Assembly (NCBI GenBank): GCA_965212205.1
Contig: CBDBUX010000002.1
Span: forward strand, 11,004 to 75,003
Direction of reading: 5' to 3'
Origin: JAHEJJ01 sp965212205
GTDB lineage: Bacteria > Bacteroidota > Bacteroidia > Flavobacteriales > Flavobacteriaceae
DNA: 64,000 nucleotides
Shown here: piece by piece, positions 28,324 through 37,177 of the stretch
How the letters are laid out: each line of letters starts with the position of its first letter
Position numbering within the stretch: the first letter of the stretch is position 1
Position numbers and translations under genes: made by a program
Notes under the pieces: generated by a model
The model's input: the letters and a program-made list of their open reading frames with translations, nothing else
Databases searched by the model: none
Told to the model about the DNA's origin: nothing

Positions 28324-28681
28324 TACTTCTTTCTCTTAAAGGCTAAAAATAATCGTAGATCTTCTTATATGTGGGGATTAATTACACCTATATCTCAGGC
28401 AATATGCTGGGGTGACAGGACTATTCCCTCAAGTACCGTTTAGTGCGCCACAATCTCTTTTTCGTCGTGTACGGTCATATATGGTACCAGCGATCATGAA
28501 AACTGCATAGATGATCGTATCCTATCCGAATAATTAACTTTCGCTTTTGAAGATTTGCAACCTTTGGTTCTGTACTCAAAACCTTACAGCAGGAATTCGA
28601 AATTCATGCAGTTATAAATAGCGTTAAAATTTCCTTAAAACAGGTGTAAAATTAGGATCCGTCCGTTAAAAGATGCAGTTC

Positions 28682-28716
28682 ATCGATTATTTTGTTAAAT
28701 TTTTCCCATAATCGAT
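28682..28716. promoter_or_regulatory. 9-bp inverted repeat upstream of the beta-helix lipoprotein
   Basis: ATCGATTAT (28682-28690) and ATAATCGAT (28708-28716) are perfect inverted copies 17 bases apart, about 130 bases before the lipoprotein start. The spacing suits a dimeric regulator, or a loop in the mRNA leader. It lies in the 559-bp divergent gap 28252-28810, where I see no gene. Confidence 0.35.
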
Positions 28717-28846
28717 CCAAAAGGGTCTTTACAGACGTAATAAATGGTGTATTTCATCGAAAAAAATGTGTGGTTTATCGTTTTTTTAAATATCATTTCT
28801 ATTTTAGCTCATGAATCTTATGCCCCCCACCCCAAAAAACCTACTT

Positions 28847-30778
28847 ATGAAACCGTATCTTTTAATGCTTTTTGCATTTTTCTTTTTTTTATTATCCTGC
28901 TCAGCTGATGAGGAATTATTCGCTGAAGCTTTAGCTGAGAACGCAGCGGAACAATCTGCGAATGAAGAGGATGAAAATGAAAATTCCGATGAAGAAGAGG
29001 AAACTGAGGAAAGCGGAGACACCGGACCTGTTGGACCGATTGATGAATTGGAAATCAATTCTACTCCTTGCGAGTTTTCTCTGGATACCCTGGAAGCCGA
29101 TGCCACTCTTGAATTAGATTGTCAAATTGATCTTCAGGGTGCTATGGTAGTTTTACCTCGAGGCATTACCCTAATATTTAATGGCGGTGAAATCATCAAC
29201 GGCGGGTTGTTTATGAACGATGGGAAAATCGACGGCAGGTTGTTAAATCATTCATTGGAAGTTGACGGCACGTCTGAATTGATCGATAAGACTTTTTTAT
29301 TCTATCCGGATCGTTGGAATATCACCATGGGTGAAACCACGGACCAAAAATCTTTAGACAACAGAGATAATTTAAGAATGGCCATGGATCAGGTACATCA
29401 ACTTAAAGGAGATGTATTCGAAATCGGTTCTATGGATGCCTATTTCAATGTCCAGATCTATTTGGCCAATCCGATCTATCAGGCTCAGGAGTCTATCCTT
29501 TTACCGCCCGATAATTTTCATTTAAAGATGAGTGAGGATACCTATATGAAGGTACAGCCAAACGGTTCACCAGCGTATAACCTCATGACGGTTTTTGAAG
29601 GAACTAATGTGAAAATTTCCGGAGGACACCTTATCGGGGACCGATGGGAACACGATTATTCACCTGTGAATGATACTGAAGGAAGACCTAGAAATAGTCA
29701 TGGTTGGGGTCATATTCTAAAAATACAGGGAGGCAAAGACATCCTGATCGATAATGTATATATCGCTAATTCTACTGGAGACGGTTTTGGCGTTCACGGG
29801 AGCTCAATCAGGAACCCCGATGGCAGTCCTGGTAATTCTGTTATTTCCGAAAATGTACGTATGACAAACTCTGTTGTGGAAAATGCACGGCGAAACGGTA
29901 TGAGTATTTTAGATGGGAATGGAATAATTATCGAAAACACACGAATCATCAATACCGGGCAAGGTGATAATAACCCTGAGGGAGTATACAATTCCAATGG
30001 AACCTGGCCTAAATATGGTATTAGCTTCGAAGCCTATCGCGAACGTACCGAAACCGGCGAACTATTGGAATATAACAGAATCGAAAATGTTACGCTTCGT
30101 GGGAATACATTTACCGGCAATGAAGCGGGAGATATAGTACTCTATACCTGTTCCAATATCACAATCGATGATAACTTCTTCGATAGTAAGATTGGGAATA
30201 TCGCCGCCAATAGTGTCATTATAAGTAATAACACATTTAAGGCCAGAATTGAAAGTGATGGAGAACCTTATAACTATGCCTTAAATCTTCAGTCGAATAT
30301 CAGTGAATGGGACGGTGAATTCACTTATAACTATGATATATTCGGCAATACCATTGAAGGTTATGGAAACGCAATGATATTAGGTGGTAAGGATTATAAA
30401 GTTCATGACAACTATTTTGTTAACAACAAAAACGGCTTAGGTTTTGAGAATATCGATGGAGGAGAATTCTATGGTAATGAATTCTATTCGGAAGTACCCT
30501 ATAGTATCGCCTATTTCTCAAGAGGTGGAGATCTGATAAACGTTAGTGTAAGAAACGAAGATATCCGGGTCGAATATCGTCCTATTAATTTAAGAAATAT
30601 AAATGCGACGAGTCAGCCTCTATTGTTCGAAACCAGTGAAATGATCTCTATATCTGAGAAGGCCAATTTTATTGAAAATTCAAATAATATTACCATTACC
30701 AATAATATTATCAATACAGATTTTACGGTTAATGGCTCACAGAACATTGTGATCAGCAATAATCAGGATCCCGACTAA
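28847..30778 (+). CDS. Lipoprotein with right-handed parallel beta-helix
   Basis: From the chosen start the product has 643 residues; an in-frame ATG 12 codons upstream (28811) is possible. I prefer 28847 because it begins a compact lipoprotein signal (MKPYLLMLFAFFFFLLSC) after an A-rich leader. The Cys is followed by SADEE, resembling a surface lipoprotein export signal, then a long Glu/Asp/Asn linker. The remainder has many short repeats of the Ile/Val-Asn-Asn-Thr type (ITIDDNFFDS, VIISNNTF, ITITNNIINTD), the pattern of pectate-lyase-like beta-helices. It may be a surface polysaccharide lyase or a glycan-shaping protein. No catalytic residues can be assigned. It is monocistronic, with a strong terminator after it and opposite-strand genes on both sides. 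Confidence 0.78.
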   Translation: MKPYLLMLFAFFFFLLSCSADEELFAEALAENAAEQSANEEDENENSDEEEETEESGDTGPVGPIDELEINSTPCEFSLDTLEADATLELDCQIDLQGAMVVLPRGITLIFNGGEIINGGLFMNDGKIDGRLLNHSLEVDGTSELIDKTFLFYPDRWNITMGETTDQKSLDNRDNLRMAMDQVHQLKGDVFEIGSMDAYFNVQIYLANPIYQAQESILLPPDNFHLKMSEDTYMKVQPNGSPAYNLMTVFEGTNVKISGGHLIGDRWEHDYSPVNDTEGRPRNSHGWGHILKIQGGKDILIDNVYIANSTGDGFGVHGSSIRNPDGSPGNSVISENVRMTNSVVENARRNGMSILDGNGIIIENTRIINTGQGDNNPEGVYNSNGTWPKYGISFEAYRERTETGELLEYNRIENVTLRGNTFTGNEAGDIVLYTCSNITIDDNFFDSKIGNIAANSVIISNNTFKARIESDGEPYNYALNLQSNISEWDGEFTYNYDIFGNTIEGYGNAMILGGKDYKVHDNYFVNNKNGLGFENIDGGEFYGNEFYSEVPYSIAYFSRGGDLINVSVRNEDIRVEYRPINLRNINATSQPLLFETSEMISISEKANFIENSNNITITNNIINTDFTVNGSQNIVISNNQDPD

Positions 30779-30810
30779 AGAGAGGATTCGATTATTGATA
30801 AATTATTAAG

Positions 30811-30833
30811 GCCCGCTATATGCGGGCTTTTTT
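30811..30833 (+). terminator. Intrinsic terminator after the beta-helix lipoprotein
   Basis: GCCCGC (30811-30816), loop TATAT, GCGGGC (30822-30827), then six T (30828-30833). It lies 33 bases past the lipoprotein stop and its T-run overlaps the stop codon of the convergent PaaK-like gene. The same hairpin may also stop minus-strand transcripts, with a weaker tail. Confidence 0.85.
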
Positions 30834-32232
30834 AGGGCTGAAATTCACGGATCACCGCCTTAAACTTCCCATTAGCGCTTAATGGAATCTCGTTCAACTT
30901 ATTGATTTGCACCGTGCTGGCAGATCCGAATGATTCTTTAACCTTTGATACCAGGAAAGAGGCGTCATCTTCATCAAAGTCGTTTGTCGGCTCGATATTG
31001 ATCTCAAAAGAAATATTGCTTTTCTGTATGATTTGCCCTTTCCTGATATGGCTTGCATATTTAAATATCTTGTAGGCAGACATCCCGATGTACGATCCGT
31101 TATTTGCAATTAGTAAATCGTCTTCCCGGCCAATTATTTTGGCTACAACAGGCATATTGCATCCGCAATCGCATTCAATATCTGTTTCGGGTAGTAATAC
31201 CGAATCCTGTATATCGTACCTTATCAAAGGCGTTTTAAAGTTTCTAAAACTTGTCACAACCAATTTGGCTATAGAACCGGGTAGGGCAGGTTCATAATTG
31301 TCATTGAGCAATTCAAAGTAGCCAGAATCTAGGTTCAAATGTAAATTCGAGGCCGAACATTCTGTAATAAAAGGACTTCCTTCACTAGAGGCGTATTGAT
31401 TATATACTTTGCAATCGAAAGCTTTTTCTATACTCAGTCTTTGCTCATCATAAAGAGTTTCCGAAGTGGTGGCGATCGCTCTTGGTTTGAATTTTAGTTT
31501 TACACCATTTCTATTTATAAACTCGGCGAGGGCAAATAATGCAGACGGATAACCATCGAGTAGTTCGGGCTTAAATCTTTGAAGTTTATCCAGGTACAAT
31601 GGAATATTGACTTCTGTCAAATGATAGGTAGACATGTACAATTGTTTTTCAAAAATGTTGTACAGCCAGAATGGTGGTGCGGTTTGTGAAACCGGGATGA
31701 CCAGATTTCCAGAAAAACGAACGGTTTTAGGATGGATGTTTCGAAATCCCAGAACGGCATGAAATCGTTTCCAAAGGGCGAAACTAAGATTGATCGATTC
31801 TCTATCCAAATAATTGATAGTAGGTGATCCTGAGGTCCCGCTGGTGTGTCCTACGGCATCGGTCTTACGTTCGGGATTTGTATTGATAATCTGATCTACC
31901 ATCAATTTTCTATCCTCTTTAGACAGTATCGGGAAGCTTTTTAAAACCTCAATCGGTTTGGTCGTGAGGTCTTCTTTGTTCCAACCCAGTGTATCAAAGC
32001 GTGCTTTATAAAATGGAGAATATTCAATGCATTCTGTCAGCAGTGAAGACAGTTCCCTCTTCTGAAGGGCTTCTAATGCTGTTTTACCGAGAGACCATTG
32101 TGATTTGTATCGTTCAAAATAACTGTAAAACTCCTTATTAAAACGTTGCCTGAGGTTTAAAAATGCTTTTATGTTAAGCAAAACCTTTTTAATGATCAAT
32201 GGAGATTTTTCATAGATTTTAGAAGCATCCAT
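30832..32232 (-). CDS. Phenylacetate-CoA ligase (PaaK/CapK)-like adenylate-forming enzyme
   Basis: The 466-residue product has the adenylation signatures of the PaaK-like family: GHTSGTSGSPTINYLDRES (phosphate-binding loop), LLDGYPSALFALAEF, YNQYASSEGSPFITEC, RYDIQDSVLL and GREDDLLIANNGSYIG. The C-terminal mobile domain ends in the expected NGKFKAVIRE (catalytic Lys). A Cys cluster, DIECDCGCNMP, may bind zinc. Related capsule-locus proteins (CapK) activate a carboxylate and may pass it to a sugar amino group. It is last in the long minus operon, 13 bases after the deacetylase gene. The acyl substrate is unknown; whether it makes a CoA thioester or an amide is also open. Confidence 0.82.
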   Translation of the reverse strand: MDASKIYEKSPLIIKKVLLNIKAFLNLRQRFNKEFYSYFERYKSQWSLGKTALEALQKRELSSLLTECIEYSPFYKARFDTLGWNKEDLTTKPIEVLKSFPILSKEDRKLMVDQIINTNPERKTDAVGHTSGTSGSPTINYLDRESINLSFALWKRFHAVLGFRNIHPKTVRFSGNLVIPVSQTAPPFWLYNIFEKQLYMSTYHLTEVNIPLYLDKLQRFKPELLDGYPSALFALAEFINRNGVKLKFKPRAIATTSETLYDEQRLSIEKAFDCKVYNQYASSEGSPFITECSASNLHLNLDSGYFELLNDNYEPALPGSIAKLVVTSFRNFKTPLIRYDIQDSVLLPETDIECDCGCNMPVVAKIIGREDDLLIANNGSYIGMSAYKIFKYASHIRKGQIIQKSNISFEINIEPTNDFDEDDASFLVSKVKESFGSASTVQINKLNEIPLSANGKFKAVIREFQP

Positions 32233-32245
32233 TCTATTGTATATT

Positions 32246-33223
32246 TTACTGACACAATTTTTCCTGCAAAGAGGTCATGGTCTCGGATTGAAATCCAAAT
32301 TGATAATTCAATTTTTGAAAATGTTCAAAAATATTTCTCAGATTAGATAGATTTTGATCGAGCTGACTCCCAAAATTATGGGGATGCCACCAAAGATGGT
32401 ATAATTGATTATGCTTGGCAGCCGTTGTCATAGCTTTTGTAATCCTGCTTATTTTGAAAGGCTCAATAAAGGATAATTTTGAATTATAGGGCCTTAGAAA
32501 TCTGGAAGATGGAATATTGACGCAGTTTTTTGATTCAGAGACTAATTCATTATAGGAAAAAGTGTGCGGTCCAAAAACATCTATATAACTATCCAATAGT
32601 CTCAATCCTTTGTTAATTACATTCGGGACATTGGTCGTAGGGCTATACACAAAGGTTTTTTCAGTTCCCCTATATGATGAAATCCCATGATTTGCACAGA
32701 CCTCCACATATTCTGGTATAACCTGGTTCCTGGGAAAAACAATACTTTTGATTTCAATACCGCGTTTGGCGGCCAATTCTTTGGCTGCGATAATATCGGC
32801 CTCGAACTCTCCTAAGGTCTGCCCCTCTGCCTGGCAATAATAATGACAAAAAGTATGTGTTCCGATCTCATGGATCTTATCATTAGCAATTTTTTTGATC
32901 ATAGACAGCGAAAAGTGATAGGGATCTTCCTCCTCATTCTCTCCTATAGCTTCGAGCAATCTGTACGGACTGAGATTTTCATCGGCATAAGAAGGCAGAT
33001 GACCAGGCAATGAACCGGCCAGTTCGGTCTTGGAACGGGCAAACAAAAAGCCGACGGTGGCAAAGGTCAACCTAATATCAAATTCCTGACTTAGGTCCAG
33101 GATCGCATCAATCGCATTCCGGGTACCATCCAGATTATTTTGGTATTGGTCTACCGATTTTACATCAAAGATTCCCCAATGTAATTCAAAATCAAGAGAA
33201 ATAACAAAACTACCCTGGCGCAT
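32246..33223 (-). CDS. Polysaccharide deacetylase family protein
   Basis: The 325-residue product carries NodB-type motifs. FVISLDFELHWG near the N-terminus has the first catalytic/metal Asp (Asp11). HEIGTHTFCHYYC (about 118-130) supplies metal-binding His residues, and SIVFPRNQ forms the next conserved strand. The C-terminal part has HLWWHPHNFG. The family hydrolyses N-acetyl groups of amino sugars using a divalent metal. There is no signal peptide, so it should act in the cytoplasm on a nucleotide sugar or lipid-linked sugar. The formyltransferase gene 10 bases upstream suggests that a freed amino group is re-acylated. Confidence 0.82.
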   Translation of the reverse strand: MRQGSFVISLDFELHWGIFDVKSVDQYQNNLDGTRNAIDAILDLSQEFDIRLTFATVGFLFARSKTELAGSLPGHLPSYADENLSPYRLLEAIGENEEEDPYHFSLSMIKKIANDKIHEIGTHTFCHYYCQAEGQTLGEFEADIIAAKELAAKRGIEIKSIVFPRNQVIPEYVEVCANHGISSYRGTEKTFVYSPTTNVPNVINKGLRLLDSYIDVFGPHTFSYNELVSESKNCVNIPSSRFLRPYNSKLSFIEPFKISRITKAMTTAAKHNQLYHLWWHPHNFGSQLDQNLSNLRNIFEHFQKLNYQFGFQSETMTSLQEKLCQ

Positions 33224-33233
33224 AGGTTTTATT

Positions 33234-34010
33234 TTACTTTATGCCGTTGACTATTCTTTGATATACATACTGGAAAATGGTAGGATGATAATACAACTTG
33301 CTGGGCAAGCCGGTATCTACCACTTTTACAGCATTTTCCTTAACCTGGCAAACAACTTCTCGGATACAATCCAGTCCGGCAATTACCTGAATCAAGGGAT
33401 AGGTGGCGTAATTATCTCTATTATTAGGACGAATGCGTTGTTGCGATATTACGCCGCCTGTATCTATTCCGGGATCTATATAATGCATAGTAACGCCAAA
33501 ATTTTCCTCGTCTTTATTCACTAAAGCCCAGTATCCACCATGTACACCACGATATTTAGGAGTAATGCCGACATGCATATTGAATAGAGGGGGTGAAAGC
33601 CTTTCTATTATTTTCTTCTGTATTAACCGGGTACCACATACAACGATTAAATCGGGTGCCAGATTATTCACACGATCAATAATTTTCGGGTCGTTGATAG
33701 ACTCGGGTTTAAAAGTTTCCTGGCAATTGGTGATCGCATCGAGATCGAAATTCTTAAGCAGGTCTTTTTTTCTTGATTTGCTTTCCCAGCTTAATAATGG
33801 TGTCATGAAGAACATAAAAACCAATTGCAGAAAAACCTTGACTATACCGAGCCTCTTGATCCTTCTCTTGATCATTTTAGATTTCGAGGTAGGACTGTCC
33901 AATACCACTAAAGGTACGGTATAGTTCTCTTTAAGGAAATTATATACTATGTTGCCATTTATTCCATTGCTCGTGAACAGGACAACCTTTGTGTTTTTTA
34001 TATCAGACAT
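33234..34010 (-). CDS. Methionyl-tRNA formyltransferase-like sugar formyltransferase
   Basis: The 258-residue product has the formyltransferase core, with FNMHVGITPKYRGVHGGYWA (Asn and His) and MHYIDPGIDTGGVISQQ (Asp in IDTGG). It lacks the C-terminal tRNA-binding domain of Fmt. It has a variable helical insert (about 35-85) with several Lys and Arg. The family transfers formyl from 10-formyl-tetrahydrofolate to an amino group. In this setting the amino group is likely on a sugar. It sits between the EpsG-like polymerase gene (12-base gap) and the deacetylase gene (10-base gap). Confidence 0.8.
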   Translation of the reverse strand: MSDIKNTKVVLFTSNGINGNIVYNFLKENYTVPLVVLDSPTSKSKMIKRRIKRLGIVKVFLQLVFMFFMTPLLSWESKSRKKDLLKNFDLDAITNCQETFKPESINDPKIIDRVNNLAPDLIVVCGTRLIQKKIIERLSPPLFNMHVGITPKYRGVHGGYWALVNKDEENFGVTMHYIDPGIDTGGVISQQRIRPNNRDNYATYPLIQVIAGLDCIREVVCQVKENAVKVVDTGLPSKLYYHPTIFQYVYQRIVNGIK

Positions 34011-34022
34011 AGCACTTTATAA

Positions 34023-35135
34023 TTATTCGGGGAATAGAATAACATAATTTATAATAAAATATCCCAGCGCCCCTAAAGTGGAATAATATAGCTTCTTATT
34101 GGGATAAGAGTTCTTTATAGTATTAAATATCAGCAGAGGTATTGCAATCCAACTATATAAGCCAACCCTATCTGAAAAGGGAATATTGAAATTCAGGAAA
34201 AATATCACTGAAGTAATAATATAATATCTGATCAGGAATATATCGACCTTATTGGTTAGGTTGCTAAACTTTAGAAAAACAATTAAGAAAAAAGTATTAT
34301 ACAAAACGAAATCGAATCTGAAGCCAATCCTATAGGTAGTGTCGCCGCTAAAAACCAATCGTTTGAAATCTTCGCTATTGATCTCCTGTAAAAATGGAAT
34401 TTGATGAAATCCAAAGCCAATCATCGCCAAACCAATACCCACAAAATAGGCGGCAATAAAATATTTTAATGGAAGTTTCTTTGTGGTATGTACCAGCAAC
34501 ATAGCAACTATGGGCAGCAAAGACGTACCATGAAATAAATAGGCAATAATAAAAAATAGGGCTGTTTCTCTATAACGCTCTTTTAGGAGATAATGTAAGG
34601 CTAGCAGGAGAAAAACAATTGATAATCCATTACGTACAATATTTACCTCGAGTTGATAAAATGAAAAGGCGCTGGCAAATGTAAGAAACAAGATCAAGCT
34701 ACTCCCGTCCCTGCCATAATCTGAAAATCGTCTGACAAATAGATAAAGGACTCCATTAAATATTATGGCCAGTGCAAGTGTAAAAACAGTAAAATCTCTA
34801 AAAGGGAAGGTAAGATACATTACGACTTCGAACAGAAGATCGGTCTGGAAGTAGGAGAAAAATTCCCAAAACCCCGGAATATTGATTCCATTTAAAAAAT
34901 AAAAATGGTAATAGTTTAGTGTATCGGTTCCTAAACGCATATCTCTGGTTCCTGCGTAAAAAATCATTACAAGAACATAAGCGATCAATAGATTTCTGTC
35001 CTGTCTGAGAAAAGACCTGGAGCCTTCCGTTTTGCTTCTCAGAATGAGAGAACCAAAAACGAGGAAAGAAGCCAAAACGGCCTTGAAAAAGAAGGAATAG
35101 TCCTGACCATCGAAAAAATCAAAAAAATAAGTCAT
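34023..35135 (-). CDS. EpsG-family polysaccharide polymerase
   Basis: The 370-residue product is almost entirely hydrophobic, with roughly ten or more membrane segments. It has the EpsG signatures YAGTRDMRLGTDTLNYYHFY near residue 60 and SFYQLEVNIVRNGLSIVFLL near 165, followed by LFHGTSLLP. EpsG/Wzy-type proteins polymerise lipid-linked repeat units on the outer face of the inner membrane. It is the only such gene in the window and so the likely Wzy of this locus. It lies 7 bases from the GT2 gene upstream. Confidence 0.85.
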   Translation of the reverse strand: MTYFFDFFDGQDYSFFFKAVLASFLVFGSLILRSKTEGSRSFLRQDRNLLIAYVLVMIFYAGTRDMRLGTDTLNYYHFYFLNGINIPGFWEFFSYFQTDLLFEVVMYLTFPFRDFTVFTLALAIIFNGVLYLFVRRFSDYGRDGSSLILFLTFASAFSFYQLEVNIVRNGLSIVFLLLALHYLLKERYRETALFFIIAYLFHGTSLLPIVAMLLVHTTKKLPLKYFIAAYFVGIGLAMIGFGFHQIPFLQEINSEDFKRLVFSGDTTYRIGFRFDFVLYNTFFLIVFLKFSNLTNKVDIFLIRYYIITSVIFFLNFNIPFSDRVGLYSWIAIPLLIFNTIKNSYPNKKLYYSTLGALGYFIINYVILFPE

Positions 35136-35142
35136 AGTGTTT

Positions 35143-36045
35143 TCAGACTTGTTTTAAGTTGTTTCCCGTAGACTGCACTATTTTATTTAAAACAGCATCA
35201 TAAGAGATCATCTTAGTTTCATCCAGAGATTTAGATCGTCTTTTTACCAGGAAATCTGTGTTTCCAAAGAGACTAAGAATGAAGTATATCAATAGTTTTA
35301 ATAGTTTGTTTAATAATAGTTTAAAAAAACGAAAAATCCCTAAATTCTTACGATTCTTCCAATAAATAGTAATTCCGTGACGGGTCGATACAAAATATTT
35401 CTTCAATGAAGGAGTACTGGCTTCACGGTAGTAGAGTAGTGGGGTCGACAGCTTTTTAAAAACACTATTTTTGACTGTACGCAACCATAGGTCATAATCC
35501 TGTGCTCGCATAAGTTCCGTGTCGTATTGATGTTTCTTAAACCAGTTGCTTTTACCACTTATAGTAGGGTGAACACTCCAACCCCCTTTAACAATGTCAT
35601 TTAGTGTATAGTCCGACTTTATCTCATCACTGCGAATGCCGATAATTCTATTTTTGTTGTCTATTGAAATCAGGGCCGACCCTACCAGATCTACTTCCGG
35701 ATTAGCTACCAAATACTCGAGCTGAGTGCTTATCCGATCGGGATGCATCATATCATCCGCATCCATCCTGGCATAGAATTCTCCTTGAATATGAGCACTC
35801 AATTCGTTAAGTCGAGTTGGAAGACCCTTGTTTATTCCGTCACTCATTACAGTGATCCGGCTGTCATACCGGGCATACTCCTGGGCGATTTTCAAAGAAT
35901 CATCACTGCTTCCATCATCGATCAAAATCAACTCCCAATTCGTATAGCGCTGTAAAATAACAGATTCTATGGCATAAGGCAGGTACTTTTCAGCATTGTA
36001 AAAAGGGATTCCAACAGAGACCAGAGGAGTTCCGTTATCAGTCAT
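35143..36045 (-). CDS. Glycosyltransferase family 2
   Basis: The 300-residue product has the GT-A fold signature. Near the N-terminus are LVSVGIPFYNAEKYLPYAIE and LILIDDGSSDDSLKIA. The DxD-type metal site appears in YARMDADDMMHPDRI, and the acceptor region includes RAQDYDLWLRT. It is a cytoplasmic membrane-associated enzyme adding one sugar to the repeat unit. The C-terminus has a hydrophobic stretch (LLKLLIYFILSLFG) suited to membrane contact. It has a 1-base gap to the upstream GT4 gene. Donor and linkage cannot be read from sequence. Confidence 0.88.
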   Translation of the reverse strand: MTDNGTPLVSVGIPFYNAEKYLPYAIESVILQRYTNWELILIDDGSSDDSLKIAQEYARYDSRITVMSDGINKGLPTRLNELSAHIQGEFYARMDADDMMHPDRISTQLEYLVANPEVDLVGSALISIDNKNRIIGIRSDEIKSDYTLNDIVKGGWSVHPTISGKSNWFKKHQYDTELMRAQDYDLWLRTVKNSVFKKLSTPLLYYREASTPSLKKYFVSTRHGITIYWKNRKNLGIFRFFKLLLNKLLKLLIYFILSLFGNTDFLVKRRSKSLDETKMISYDAVLNKIVQSTGNNLKQV

Positions 36046-36046
36046 T

Positions 36047-37177
36047 TTAATTTTCCTTAAAAGCAGTAGCGTATAGTTCTTGTAATTTTTTCACACTATC
36101 AGCAGCATCAAAGTTCCGCGCCTGCATCTTCTTTTTGATCTCCGGCCAGTCTTTTCGTTTGGCTTTAAATGCAGTATTCAGGGCGTTTTGCCAAACATTA
36201 TGGCTGGCTTTCAGATCAACAAACGAAATCAGCTCTAGGCCCATGTCCACTTCTTCAGAAATGTTGGTCGAAATAACACACGGGATACCGCAGGCCTGCG
36301 CTTCAACCAGTACCACAGGGAATCCTTCAAGATTGGAGGGCATAAAAAAGACATCGGAGCTATGTAATATTTTTGGAATCTCGGAACTAATCCCATAAAA
36401 CGTAAAATAGGGCTCCAGGCCTTTTGTCCGGATCATTTCTTTAAGCTTGGTTTCGAGCGGACCTGTGCCTAATAAGACAAAATGCACATTCTCGCCAAGA
36501 TTGCGCAGGTACTCTGCAAATTCGACGGTGAATTCAAAATTCTTCTGAAAAGTAAACCGGCCAATTTGCGTAATTATTTTTGTCTCCGGATCGATATTTA
36601 ATTCTTCCCTGAGCTTATTGGAAAATTCTGCTTGCTCCTGAAATTTGGAAATATCGATCGAATTTGGAAAAACCACCACCCGGCCTGGGGGTACCGACGG
36701 ATATAAATATGCTCCGGCTGCCTCGCCACAGGCCATATATACATTGGCACACCACTTTATCAACCGGCGCGTGATAAACCGGTAAACCGAAGGAACGATC
36801 GCCTTGCTCCCTCTGGATATGTGGGAATGCGAAACCCGTAATTTTTTCTTCCTAAAATATGCGAGTACTAAGAAAATTGCCCCGTTTAAGTTTATATGCG
36901 AATGCACTATCTGATGGCTCGGCAGGGATTTAAGCAGTGCATTGAATTTGGCATAGCGATTTAAAATTCGCGAAACTCTATTCGTCGAATTGGGAGGAAT
37001 GCGATAGATTTTACCTCCTAATTCTAAAATCTCCTCATCATAATCACATTGCATATCTGTGAAGTAGAGAAAGTCGAATTGAAAACTTTCCCTATCCAGA
37101 TTTCTGTAAAGATTCATCAGAAGTGTTTCAGCCCCGGCCCGTTGCATGCCCCCGACAATATGCAATATTCTAATCAT
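36047..37177 (-). CDS. Glycosyltransferase family 4
   Basis: I chose ATG 37177, not the in-frame ATG at 37216. It overlaps the TGA of the upstream gene (ATGA at 37174-37177), and the product then begins MIRILHIVGGMQRAGAETLL, the normal GT4 start. The product has 376 residues. The N-terminal GT-B domain includes HSHINLNGA and VSHSHISRGSK. The donor domain carries ITQIGRFTFQKNFEFTVEF and LEGFPVVLVEAQACGIPCV. It adds one sugar to the repeat unit in the cytoplasm. The ATGA overlap implies coupled translation with the ATP-grasp gene. Confidence 0.88.
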   Translation of the reverse strand: MIRILHIVGGMQRAGAETLLMNLYRNLDRESFQFDFLYFTDMQCDYDEEILELGGKIYRIPPNSTNRVSRILNRYAKFNALLKSLPSHQIVHSHINLNGAIFLVLAYFRKKKLRVSHSHISRGSKAIVPSVYRFITRRLIKWCANVYMACGEAAGAYLYPSVPPGRVVVFPNSIDISKFQEQAEFSNKLREELNIDPETKIITQIGRFTFQKNFEFTVEFAEYLRNLGENVHFVLLGTGPLETKLKEMIRTKGLEPYFTFYGISSEIPKILHSSDVFFMPSNLEGFPVVLVEAQACGIPCVISTNISEEVDMGLELISFVDLKASHNVWQNALNTAFKAKRKDWPEIKKKMQARNFDAADSVKKLQELYATAFKEN

